This document shows positions 25,881 to 34,102 of a stretch of 48,705 bases of DNA, piece by piece. A program made the position numbers and the translations under genes. The stretch comes from Phycisphaerales bacterium (GTDB lineage Bacteria > Planctomycetota > Phycisphaerae > Phycisphaerales > SM1A02): contig SIAK01000002.1 in NCBI GenBank assembly GCA_009691805.1, forward strand, positions 81,627-130,331, in the 5' to 3' direction. The notes beneath the pieces are model-generated. The model had not been told where the DNA came from. It was given only the letters and a program-made list of their open reading frames with translations, and ran no database searches. The stretch's first letter is position 1; the number at the start of each line of letters is the position of its first letter.

Positions 25881-26471
25881 ATGCAGGAACCTGATCTCAC
25901 GACACCCGACTCAAAAAAGGCGATGGACAACGTCCGTTCCCTCCTGAGCTTCATCGGCGAAGATCCCACGCGCGAGGGTTTGCTCGACACGCCAGCGCGC
26001 GTCGTGAAGGCGATGCACGAACACTTTTGGGGATATGGCGCGGATCCGTACGAGCCGCTGCAGCGCACCTTCAGCGAGGTCGAGGGATACGACGAGCTCG
26101 TGCTCCTCAAGGACATCGAGATTCACAGCCACTGTGAACATCACATGGTGCCGTTTGTGGGCAAGGCGCATGTGGCGTACATCCCGAATGGCCGAGTCGT
26201 GGGACTCTCAAAGCTCGTGCGAGTCGTGGACATTTTCTCGAAACGACTTCAGGTGCAAGAGAAGTTGACTGCACAGATCGCGAACGCGATCAATGAAACA
26301 TTGAGACCGCACGGCGTCGCAGTGATTATTCAAGCGCGTCATTTCTGCATGTGCTATCGCGGCGTGAGACAATCAGGCGCGACGACGACGACATCGAAAC
26401 TGCACGGCTCATTCCTCACGAATCCTGCATCGCGCATGGAACTTTTCACGCTGATTGGGCAAGGCGGGTAG
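25881..26471 (+). CDS. folE: GTP cyclohydrolase I
   Basis: First step of tetrahydrofolate synthesis, GTP to dihydroneopterin triphosphate, a zinc homodecamer. The 196 residues carry the full signature: GEDPTREGLLDTPARVVKA, the zinc ligands in HCEHHMVPF (Cys85, His88), KVR-type loop SKLVRVVDIFSKRLQVQE, and QARHFCMCYRGV with the third zinc Cys, ending TSKLHGSFL. An in-frame extension upstream to 25308 overlaps the divergent hutG-like gene and is rejected. A large hairpin terminator follows. Confidence 0.96.
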   Translation: MQEPDLTTPDSKKAMDNVRSLLSFIGEDPTREGLLDTPARVVKAMHEHFWGYGADPYEPLQRTFSEVEGYDELVLLKDIEIHSHCEHHMVPFVGKAHVAYIPNGRVVGLSKLVRVVDIFSKRLQVQEKLTAQIANAINETLRPHGVAVIIQARHFCMCYRGVRQSGATTTTSKLHGSFLTNPASRMELFTLIGQGG

Positions 26472-26474
26472 TAG

Positions 26475-26525
26475 AGCGCGCGTGATGGAAACTGCCCGCA
26501 GCGGGCAGATTCCATCGCGCGCTTT
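26475..26525 (+). terminator. Terminator after folE
   Basis: Long hairpin: an outer arm AGCGCGCG/CGCGCGCT with a two-base bulge extends through ATGGAA/TTCCAT to an inner stem CTGCCCGC/GCGGGCAG, then TTT. It begins three bases after the folE stop. Confidence 0.8.
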
Positions 26526-26536
26526 CGACTCGCTGC

Positions 26537-26571
26537 AAAAAAACCACAGGCGGTCTCGCGACCGCCTGTGG
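26537..26571 (-). terminator. Strong terminator of the leftward arginine operon
   Basis: A 12-bp perfect stem CCACAGGCGGTC/GACCGCCTGTGG with a four-base loop; on the minus strand it is followed by seven T. It ends leftward transcription coming from the ureohydrolase gene or from the structured segment just upstream. Confidence 0.95.
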
Positions 26572-26770
26572 CTCGTCCCTAGACCGGACCCGTTGAACGG
26601 ACACAACGTGAGGAGTCGCTGTGTCCCGGGCCCGAATCGAAAGTCATCTCCGGCAGAGGTTTCCCGGATAGGACCTCGCGGCGGCTGACTTCCTCACGCG
26701 GTTGCGTGAGGAAGAGATGATCGGCGTGAAATCCGGAGCGCGCCATGCGGAGAATTCCCCATTGAGCGAA
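26572..26770 (-). other. Gene-free structured segment before the terminator, candidate RNA
   Basis: Read on the minus strand, about 200 bases between the ureohydrolase stop and the terminator contain no credible gene but stacked complementary pieces: CTTCCTCACGC/GCGTGAGGAAG (11 bp, AACC loop) near 26700, TCCGG/CCGGA near 26660, and a nested pair GGGCCCG/CGGGTCC enclosing GGACACA/TGTGTCC near 26610. The whole would end in the hairpin plus T-run at 26537. I found no hallmark of tmRNA, RNase P, SRP, 6S or a known riboswitch. It may be an independent RNA or a processed 3' UTR of the arginine operon. Confidence 0.4.
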
Positions 26771-27739
26771 CTATGCCGTGCTTGCTGCCAAAATCTCTGC
26801 GAGGCAATGCGCGGCAGCCAACGCGGTAACTCCAGCGTGATCTCGGTCGGGCAGTACTTCCACAACATCCGCGCCCACGATCTTGATGCCTTTCGCGGCG
26901 CGGAGATGTTCGAAGAGTCGCGCTGTTGAAAGTCCACCGGGAACTGGTGTTCCTGTGCCGGGCGCGAACGCGGGATCGAGGACGTCGATGTCGATGGAGA
27001 TGTAGGTTGCTTGCGCGTTCGTGCTTGTTCGAAATTTCGCGATCGCTTCAAGGGCGCTGCTCGTGGTGATTGCGTCTTGGGCGGAGATGATTTCAATCCC
27101 CTGCGCTTTGCACCACGCGAGATCCTCTTCCATATTCAACGGACCACGCACGCCGATCGACAGCATTTTCTTTGGCGCAATGATGCCCTCTTCAATCGCT
27201 CTTCGGAACGGAGACGCATGGCTGTACGCTTCGCCCCAAACGCGATCGACGGTATCAAGGTGCGCATCGAAATGCAGTACGCAGAGTCCACCTTGCGGGC
27301 GGCCCGCTCGCTCAAATGCCACACGCATGTTTGCAAGCGCGATCGAGTGATCGCCGCCGACGGCGAGCAGTTTCGTGGTGTTCGCGCCGATACCGCGCGC
27401 GAACTCCGCCACTGTGTTCACATTGTTTTCGCAGGAAAATGGCGCGACCGTTGCATCGCCCGCGTCGGCAACGCTCATGCACTTCGACCAATCTACTGCG
27501 TGCTCGAGGTGATACGACTTCACATACTGGCTCGCCTCGCGCACCGCGCGCGGACCAAAGCGCGCGCCCGACCGATACGTCGTGCCTCCATCAAACGGCA
27601 CTCCGTAGATCGCCCAATCCACGGGGGCGTTGGCCGCTGCAACATCTTGTAGACGCGGCGTTCGCAAGAATGTTGTCAATCCAGCAAAGCGCGGATGCAC
27701 GCGACCATTTGGAAGTTCTGTTGATTTTCCACTCTTCAC
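26771..27739 (-). CDS. Agmatinase-family ureohydrolase
   Basis: Manganese ureohydrolase of 322 residues that releases urea from a guanidino compound. Family ligands are present in GGDHSIALANM, HFDAHLDTVDR and SIDIDVLDPAFAPGTGTP. I start at GTG 27739, which overlaps the astD stop (GTGA) with AAAGG eight bases upstream; a GTG three codons earlier (27748) is less likely. The close coupling to astD and astA indicates a job in arginine use. Agmatine is the family default, but arginine, succinylarginine or guanidinobutyrate are possible here, because no arginine decarboxylase is present and astB is missing. Last gene of the operon. Confidence 0.85.
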   Translation of the reverse strand: MKSGKSTELPNGRVHPRFAGLTTFLRTPRLQDVAAANAPVDWAIYGVPFDGGTTYRSGARFGPRAVREASQYVKSYHLEHAVDWSKCMSVADAGDATVAPFSCENNVNTVAEFARGIGANTTKLLAVGGDHSIALANMRVAFERAGRPQGGLCVLHFDAHLDTVDRVWGEAYSHASPFRRAIEEGIIAPKKMLSIGVRGPLNMEEDLAWCKAQGIEIISAQDAITTSSALEAIAKFRTSTNAQATYISIDIDVLDPAFAPGTGTPVPGGLSTARLFEHLRAAKGIKIVGADVVEVLPDRDHAGVTALAAAHCLAEILAASTA

Positions 27740-29253
27740 GCGAACCACCTTTCTTCAGCGCGCATACCCGCAGGGAGCAGTGCATCGCTGGATTGTTCGA
27801 TCATGCTGGCGACGGGGAAGGCGCAGAAATCCAGCGCAAACGCCGCAGCGGGACGATGATTTCCACTCTTGCCTAATCCCCCAAACGGCAATCGACTCGA
27901 CGCGCCTGCGGTGCCTGTGTTGCGATTGATGCAACCGGCGCGCACGCGCGCGATGCAGTCTTGCCAGACATCGTCGCTCTTCGTGAAGACGCTTGCGGCA
28001 AGTCCGTAGTCGCTCGCATTCGCCTGCGCGATCGCGTCGTCCAATGTCGAAACTGTTGCGATGCGCACCAATGGCGCGAAGGTCTCGCGATCATCTTCGC
28101 GCGTGAAACGATCCACTTCAACAACACTCGGTGTCACAAAGTATCCCGCGCGCTCGAGTCGCGTACCCTCAAGCAAGACTCGTCCGCCGCAACGCGCAAG
28201 ACGCTCCTGCTCGCGCAGAAATGCTTCCGCTGCGGCTTCAGAAACCAGCGGACCCATGAACGCAGGGTCGGTGCCGAACGCTGGTCCGACGAGTGTGCTC
28301 GACGCAACTTGACAGAACGCCTTTATGAATCGCGTTGCGATGCGCTCGTCAAGAATGATGCGTCGCGTACACGTGCATCGCTGCCCGGTTGTCGCAAACG
28401 CTGCGCGTGCGCATTCGTAGACCGCTTGCCGAAGATCGCAATCGCCCCAGACAATTGCAGCATTCGATCCGCCCATTTCGAGCGCGATGATGCGACCTGG
28501 TCGATCAAGATTCGCTTCGAGAATCGCGCGACCCACTTGAAACGATCCGGTGAAGAGAATGCCGTCGATCGCGTCGTGGGCAGTCAGTGCGCGCGCCACA
28601 TCGGCGCCGCCCTGCACGACATTGAACAATCCCGCAGGAAGCCCGGCTTCGACGAAACACTCCGCGAGAATCTCCGCAGCACCCGGTGCTTTTTCGCTGG
28701 GTTTGAAGACGATTGCGTTTCCTGCGAGCAGCGCAGGAACGAACTGACCATTCGGCAAATGCGCTGGAAAATTAAACGGTCCGAGCACCGCCATCACGCC
28801 GTGCGGTCGGAAGGAACAGACTCCCACCCGGCTCGCGTGCACCGCGACTTCGTAACCTCGCACGCGGGACATCGAATGTTCTTCGAGCGTGATCGCGACC
28901 TTCTCAGCGATCAACTTCGCTTCGAGCAATGCTTCGCTGCGGAGCTTGCCCATCTCACGCGCGATGCAATCAGCAATCGCGTCGACACGCTTGGATGCAG
29001 CCTCTGCGTATCGACGCAAGACTGTGGCGCGTTCTTCCATACTGCGCCGCGCCCAATGGACTTGCGCACACTGCGCCGCACGCACCGCCAGTTCGATATG
29101 CGCGAGGACGGGCGTCGCGCTCCAAACGATCGTCGAACCGTCGGAAGGATCACGCACGCAGATCGCGTCGCCATCCAATGCGCGAAACTCGCCCGCGACA
29201 AAGTCTCGCCCCACGCGAACAACGGTGCGAACGACTGTGCGAACGGCGCTCAC
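27736..29253 (-). CDS. astD: N-succinylglutamate 5-semialdehyde dehydrogenase
   Basis: Fourth step of the arginine succinyltransferase pathway: N-succinylglutamate semialdehyde to N-succinylglutamate with NAD. 505 residues. The AstD-specific motif GPFNFPAHLPNGQFVPALLAGN-type region is present, along with FTGSFQVGRAIL, the base Glu in ALEMGGSN (near residue 258), the catalytic Cys in TGQRCTC (near 291) and the NRNTGTAGASSRLPFGG segment that separates AstD from other ALDHs. Starts with GTG overlapping the astA stop. The N-terminus has a short internal duplication (VRTVVRTVV). Confidence 0.93.
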   Translation of the reverse strand: MSAVRTVVRTVVRVGRDFVAGEFRALDGDAICVRDPSDGSTIVWSATPVLAHIELAVRAAQCAQVHWARRSMEERATVLRRYAEAASKRVDAIADCIAREMGKLRSEALLEAKLIAEKVAITLEEHSMSRVRGYEVAVHASRVGVCSFRPHGVMAVLGPFNFPAHLPNGQFVPALLAGNAIVFKPSEKAPGAAEILAECFVEAGLPAGLFNVVQGGADVARALTAHDAIDGILFTGSFQVGRAILEANLDRPGRIIALEMGGSNAAIVWGDCDLRQAVYECARAAFATTGQRCTCTRRIILDERIATRFIKAFCQVASSTLVGPAFGTDPAFMGPLVSEAAAEAFLREQERLARCGGRVLLEGTRLERAGYFVTPSVVEVDRFTREDDRETFAPLVRIATVSTLDDAIAQANASDYGLAASVFTKSDDVWQDCIARVRAGCINRNTGTAGASSRLPFGGLGKSGNHRPAAAFALDFCAFPVASMIEQSSDALLPAGMRAEERWFA

Positions 29254-30317
29254 GGGGTGGACTTCCTCGACTTCTTCCGCGTCGATGCTTCGCGCGATGC
29301 AGGCAATGGCGTGACGCCAATCGTCGCGCCCACTTTCAGTCCGAGCATCGCGACGACTTGTTCAGGAAGGAAAACTCCCTCGGGCGTCACTTCGAATGCG
29401 CAGCGTGTCGCTCGGAATCCGTTGGGACCAGGATTCGAAACGAATGCATCACTCGCGGTCGCAGCGAAACTTTTCGCCCCCGCAAACTGCAATCTCTCGG
29501 TCGCCTTCACCAACGGAATCTCGTCTCGCACCGCTTCGAGGTACGGCCCGCCATCAAAGGGATCGACATGGCCAAAGAACCGAAACCCCTGTTTTTCAAG
29601 CAGTTTTCTAGCAGGCTCGGTTTCCTCACCGACGCGTCCGATGAGCGCGCGCGCCTCCGGTGGCAGCATCGAAACATAGATCTCGCCCTTCGGAAAGAGT
29701 GAGAGCATGAACTCCTTCGAGCGCGAGCTGAAGAGATCCGCTTCGCGATAACTCAGATTGATGAACCGACGACCGAAGTACTCCCAGAGCGGCGAGCCGG
29801 CGTCAGGCGTGAGTGGACCCATGAGCTCTGCAAGAATGCGCGGCGCGAACAATTCGCGATGGAGACCGATGAAGTGAAATCGCACGAGCGAGAGTAGTGA
29901 ACCGAGTCGCTCGGGCCGACCACGGAAGCCTGGCGCGAGAATGAGACCGCCCACTTCGCTTGGGCCTGACTCATCGGTGCACATTTCGACCGTCGTGTGC
30001 ACCTGTCCGCCTTGGAGGTCGAGGCTGTAGTGCTCGCGCTTGCGAACATTGAGATAGATGTGTGGATGATCCTTCCAACTCACCGAGCAGATCACCGTGC
30101 AGGTGCCGATGACTTCGTCGGACTCATGTTCTTGCAGCACGAACATGAACTCACGCTCATGCACATCTTCGGCGTGCATCGTGAAACTCTTGCGGCTGCG
30201 CGCAATTTTCGCCGCCAAAAGATCTTTGTCCGCAGGCAGATTGATGAAGTGCACCATCTTCGCGAACTTCAACAGTGTCGCGAGATCGTCTTGAATTGCA
30301 GGGCGAATGACAAACAT
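29250..30317 (-). CDS. astA: Arginine N-succinyltransferase
   Basis: First step of the AST pathway, transferring succinyl from succinyl-CoA to the alpha-amino group of arginine; the Pseudomonas relatives also act on ornithine. 355 residues, near the usual 340. Matches include FVIRPAIQDDLATLLKFAK at the N-terminus, EVGGLILAPGFRGRPERLGS (acyl-CoA region), ILAELMGPLTPDAGSPLWEYFGRRF and HVDPFDGGPYLEA. The gene lies 33 bases after the aminotransferase and overlaps astD by four bases. Confidence 0.95.
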   Translation of the reverse strand: MFVIRPAIQDDLATLLKFAKMVHFINLPADKDLLAAKIARSRKSFTMHAEDVHEREFMFVLQEHESDEVIGTCTVICSVSWKDHPHIYLNVRKREHYSLDLQGGQVHTTVEMCTDESGPSEVGGLILAPGFRGRPERLGSLLSLVRFHFIGLHRELFAPRILAELMGPLTPDAGSPLWEYFGRRFINLSYREADLFSSRSKEFMLSLFPKGEIYVSMLPPEARALIGRVGEETEPARKLLEKQGFRFFGHVDPFDGGPYLEAVRDEIPLVKATERLQFAGAKSFAATASDAFVSNPGPNGFRATRCAFEVTPEGVFLPEQVVAMLGLKVGATIGVTPLPASREASTRKKSRKSTP

Positions 30318-30350
30318 GATCGGTACCTAGAACAGGGAAACGTTGGAGCG

Positions 30351-31787
30351 TTACGAGGTGCGCGCGAAGGAGCGTTCCATGATTTCAAAGACACTCTTGA
30401 ATTGCGCGGGTTGCATGACGCCGATAGGCGGAAGGAATCGAAGGTGGTACGGACCATGACCGCAACTAAACGCGATCACGCCGTCTTCGAAAAGATTGTT
30501 GAGCAGACGCCCGATCTTTTCTTTGCTGCCGCCGAAGGGAGAGAGCCGCATCATGCCGCCTGTGCCTGCGACAAATCGTTTGCTCTCACCGCCAGTTGCA
30601 GTCGGAAGCGAAGGGAACCATTGCGGATGTGATCGAACGAACGACTCCGCCTGCTGGCGGAAGGCGTCGAACAGTTGTGCGTTGCGACCATTCGCGCCGT
30701 AGAAACCGCCGCTCCTGAGTCGTTTCAGAATTGCGAGTCCCGTCGCAAACGCGCTCGAAGATGCGCTAAAGGTGCCTGAGAGCAATCCCGCTTTGGGATT
30801 GAAATCAGCGGTATACAAGCACGCACACGCTTGCGTGATCTTGCCCACAGTCGCAACGTCGATGTACTCGCCAAGATCAAGATGTTCAAAGCAGAACATG
30901 CTTTCCGTGCGACCGAACGTCTGAATCTCGTCATCCCAGATCGGAATGCCCGCAGCGCGCGCGCGTTCAAACAGTGTGACGAAGAAGTCGCGCGGCGCTG
31001 TGTTGAATCCGCCTTCACCCTGAACGAGTTCCACAACCAACGCGCAATGCTGACCAGGATAGCGATGGATGTACTGCTCGAGTTGCCAGATTGCACGATC
31101 CATCGATCGCTCGCCGAAATCCGCGTCGTAGAACGGGAGATAGTCGACGAGGACATTGAGCGCGACCCCTTGTCGATACCCCGCGGTGTCGCCAATTTGT
31201 GACATCGTTGTTGAACGACCCATGAAGCAATCCGCGAACGCAATGATGCGCGGTGCGCCGCCTGTTTTCTGTTGACAGACTTTCAGTGCGGCTTCGTTCG
31301 CCATGCAACCTGAATTCGTCACGAAGCAGTGCTGCAAGCGCGAGTGCTTCGCCGCTTCATCGCGCAACATTTCCGCAAACTCGATCGCATCTTCGTTGTA
31401 TTGAAGATTGCCTTGCATGACGAGATCCGAGAGCGACGCGCGCAGCATCGCTTCGACCAGCATCAAATCGGAGTGACCAAACATGTGCACGCCGATGCCG
31501 TTGATGAGATCCCACTTGACGCTGCCGTCCGCGAGCTCCACAAGCGCGCCGTTGCCGAGACCAGATCCCAAGTAGGGATAGAGCGGACCGCGTCCACGCA
31601 CATCGGTCGCGCGGCACAACCAACTGTCGAGCGACTCGCGCAGCTCGCCGCACGCTGGCTTCGCGCCCGTCAGCGTTTGCTGACGCTGCGCGAGCTCAGC
31701 AAGAATCGATTTGATCGCAGTTTGAATGACAGGGCTCGCGTGAAAAGCGGCGCCGAGAGTCTGATTGGCGTTGAGCATGGTGGGCAT
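30351..31787 (-). CDS. Class III aminotransferase, AstC/ArgD family
   Basis: PLP enzyme of 478 residues, longer than E. coli AstC (about 406). Visible: the substrate/PLP motif FVTNSGCMANEAALKVCQQKTG, the PLP-ring region VVELVQGEGGFNTAP, the WDDEIQTFGRTESMFCFEH segment with the PLP-binding Asp, and the likely Schiff-base Lys in VATVGKITQACAC. By context it should convert N-succinylornithine to the semialdehyde; the same family does succinyl-DAP transamination, and dapF lies two genes upstream. ATG 31787 is chosen because GGAG is nine bases before it. The N-terminal 60 residues are extra and not recognised. Confidence 0.82.
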   Translation of the reverse strand: MPTMLNANQTLGAAFHASPVIQTAIKSILAELAQRQQTLTGAKPACGELRESLDSWLCRATDVRGRGPLYPYLGSGLGNGALVELADGSVKWDLINGIGVHMFGHSDLMLVEAMLRASLSDLVMQGNLQYNEDAIEFAEMLRDEAAKHSRLQHCFVTNSGCMANEAALKVCQQKTGGAPRIIAFADCFMGRSTTMSQIGDTAGYRQGVALNVLVDYLPFYDADFGERSMDRAIWQLEQYIHRYPGQHCALVVELVQGEGGFNTAPRDFFVTLFERARAAGIPIWDDEIQTFGRTESMFCFEHLDLGEYIDVATVGKITQACACLYTADFNPKAGLLSGTFSASSSAFATGLAILKRLRSGGFYGANGRNAQLFDAFRQQAESFVRSHPQWFPSLPTATGGESKRFVAGTGGMMRLSPFGGSKEKIGRLLNNLFEDGVIAFSCGHGPYHLRFLPPIGVMQPAQFKSVFEIMERSFARTS

Positions 31788-31891
31788 GGAAATGGGCTCC
31801 GAACCTCTCACGGTAGGGCGCGGCGGGAATACCTTCTTCGTCCGTTCTGCAGCGGCATCTATAGGAGGCAGCGCGCTCGCCTCACTTTGAG

Positions 31892-33133
31892 TTATCGGTC
31901 TAGACCTGCGACGCCGTTCTGGCTTCGCAGCAGCGTGAGCGCCAAGATCGCCGCCCGTGGCGCCATGGAATCGAGGTCGATGAACTCGTCCGTTCGGTGG
32001 AGATTTCCTCCGCGCGGTCCGAGCGTGTCGATCGTCGTCAGGCCTTCCGCTTGCATGAGATTGCCATCACTCACGCCTCCCGATTTTCCAAACCCAATCT
32101 TTTCGCCCAACAACGCACCGATCGATTGAATGCGATGCGCGAGTGATTGCACCGTCTCGGTGACGGGCTTCGCGGGTCGATTCGAATCGTATTGAAGTTG
32201 CGTCTGTGGGAGTGGCGCGTCCGTCGGAGTTTCAAGCGCGCGAAGTCCGCGCAAGAGTCGCTCCTCTTCCTTCGCATCGCGAAAGCGCGCATTGCCCCAA
32301 GCTCGTGCGCGCTCGGCAACGATGTTCGTCGCGCTCGCTCCTTCGAGTGGACCAATGTTGACGACAGTGCCGCGCGGAAGATCCACCAGATTCGCCGCTT
32401 CAAGAATACGCGCCGCAAGCGCGTTCACCGCACTCACGCCTTGCGCGAAGTCACGACCCGCGTGCGCAGCGCGACCCTTGCACTCCAGCAGAAACGTTGC
32501 GCTGCCAAGTCGCTCAACAACGATCGAACCATCGGGCAGCGACGGCTCCATCGCGAATCCAAGTCCGCCCGCGGCTGCATGCTCGCGGCTGATCGCGCGA
32601 ATGACGCGCGCGCTTTGCAGGCTGCCCGCTTCTTCATCACTATTCAGGAGCACCGTCCATCCAACTTGCGCGCCGCACTCTGCGAGCACTTCAAGTGCGT
32701 GCAGCATCGTGACGAGTCCGCCCTTCATATCAATCGCGCCCGGACCCTCTGCGCGAGTGAGTGAGATGCGACGCAAATTTTGAAACGAACCGAGCGGATC
32801 ATGCACGGTGTCGAGATGACCCGTCAACAAGTGCCGCACCCCGCTGCAGTGTGCAGAAACAGCGCGTAAACAAGGCGGTGGCGCTGCATCGCGAACTTGC
32901 CCGGGCATCGTGATCCATGCGGGCTTCGAGTCTCCCGCGAAAAGATCAACGCTCGCGCCGAGTTGTGTGAAACGAGATTGCAGAAGTGCGCGCAATTTCG
33001 CGAGACCAACCTCGTGACCGGTGCCTGTTGGAATCGCGACGAAGGCATCAAGATCCGACTCCATCTCCGCTTGACGCGCCGTGAGTCGATCAACGATGTC
33101 TCGTTCAAGTGTCGAGAGTTCATGCGCGGGCAC
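31892..33133 (-). CDS. M20 zinc hydrolase, CPG2/ArgE/DapE-like
   Basis: Dizinc amidohydrolase of 413 residues. Metal ligands are in TGHLDTVHDP, GPGAIDMKGG and NSDEEAGSLQSA, with the dimerisation-domain His in GRAAHAGRDFAQGVSAVN. Closest in feel to carboxypeptidase G2, which cleaves N-acylglutamates. In this operon it could perform the AstE step, N-succinylglutamate to succinate and glutamate; an alternative is succinyl-DAP desuccinylase, since dapF is the adjacent gene. The start GTG 33133 has AAAGGA six bases upstream and overlaps the end of dapF by 14 bases. A 104-base gap separates it from the aminotransferase. Confidence 0.82.
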   Translation of the reverse strand: MPAHELSTLERDIVDRLTARQAEMESDLDAFVAIPTGTGHEVGLAKLRALLQSRFTQLGASVDLFAGDSKPAWITMPGQVRDAAPPPCLRAVSAHCSGVRHLLTGHLDTVHDPLGSFQNLRRISLTRAEGPGAIDMKGGLVTMLHALEVLAECGAQVGWTVLLNSDEEAGSLQSARVIRAISREHAAAGGLGFAMEPSLPDGSIVVERLGSATFLLECKGRAAHAGRDFAQGVSAVNALAARILEAANLVDLPRGTVVNIGPLEGASATNIVAERARAWGNARFRDAKEEERLLRGLRALETPTDAPLPQTQLQYDSNRPAKPVTETVQSLAHRIQSIGALLGEKIGFGKSGGVSDGNLMQAEGLTTIDTLGPRGGNLHRTDEFIDLDSMAPRAAILALTLLRSQNGVAGLDR

Positions 33134-34073
33134 GACGATTCCTTTCGAGTGCGGCAAGGTCAACCTCGCCTGAAAAAACTTCCGTCGCGCTGCCTGTCAT
33201 GAACACCGATGCGTCATCCGATGGCCAGCGCAACGAGAGCGCACCACCAGGCAAGTGCGCGACGATCTCGCGTGCGCGTCCGGTCAAGACTCCCGCAACG
33301 CAGACGGCGCTTGCGCCTGTGCCACACGCGAGCGTGATGCCGCTGCCGCGTTCCCATGTTCGCATGATGCACACCTCGTTGGACTTCCACGCGACGAAGT
33401 GCACATTGATGCGATCAGGAAACCACGCGCATCGCTCGATCGACGGACCGACGGAAGGGAGATCGATCAACCACGGGTCATCGCAATCCAAGATCACATG
33501 CGGATTGCCCATCGAAACCAACGTCATGCACGGCGAAACATTAGCTCGCGAATGCCAGCCTGCAACATCAAACTGCGCGAGATCGACAGGATGCGCGATG
33601 CAGTGTGCATGAGGCGAAACACCGGCAATCACAGCGGGAATCTGCGCACACGCGAGGATCGGCGCGCCCATATCGACGGTTGCGTGCGCGACCATTCCGT
33701 CCTCACCTCGCGTCCAGACGACGGAAAGAACGCCGCGCTTTGTTTCCACATGCAATGGATTCGCAGTCGCAAGTCCGCGATCAATCGCAAACTTCGCGAC
33801 GCATCGAATGCCGTTGCCGCACATGCCGCCTTCACTTCCATCCGCGTTGAACATGCGCATGCGCACCGATGCGCCACGCGCGCGCGCGTCGTCGCTCGGC
33901 GGAGCAACGAGAATCAGACCATCTCCACCGATACCAAACTGTCGATCGGCAACGAGCTGCGCAACGCTCGCAGGATCCGCAATCGGATGCGCGAACGCAT
34001 CGACGTAGACATAATCATTCCCGATGCCATGCATCTTCGTAAATGGAATGCGCTGTGCAGTTCGCGTCACCAT
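33120..34073 (-). CDS. dapF: Diaminopimelate epimerase
   Basis: Converts LL- to meso-diaminopimelate for lysine and peptidoglycan. Both catalytic cysteines are seen, in MCGNGIRCVAK and ACGTGASAVC, with MHGIGNDYVYVD at the N-terminus and MGNPHVILD. 317 residues from ATG 34073, which has GGGAG nine bases upstream; a TTG at 34106 overlapping the M48 stop (TTGA) is the alternative and cannot be excluded. Confidence 0.95.
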   Translation of the reverse strand: MVTRTAQRIPFTKMHGIGNDYVYVDAFAHPIADPASVAQLVADRQFGIGGDGLILVAPPSDDARARGASVRMRMFNADGSEGGMCGNGIRCVAKFAIDRGLATANPLHVETKRGVLSVVWTRGEDGMVAHATVDMGAPILACAQIPAVIAGVSPHAHCIAHPVDLAQFDVAGWHSRANVSPCMTLVSMGNPHVILDCDDPWLIDLPSVGPSIERCAWFPDRINVHFVAWKSNEVCIMRTWERGSGITLACGTGASAVCVAGVLTGRAREIVAHLPGGALSLRWPSDDASVFMTGSATEVFSGEVDLAALERNRRARA

Positions 34074-34102
34074 GGAAGGGTACTCCCAACTGCGCTCGGC
34101 GC

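Noticed and set aside
27961..29679. 572-codon rightward open frame opposite astD and astA
   Set aside because: Antisense shadow of two well-matched genes; its translation is rich in Arg, Cys and His without any domain.
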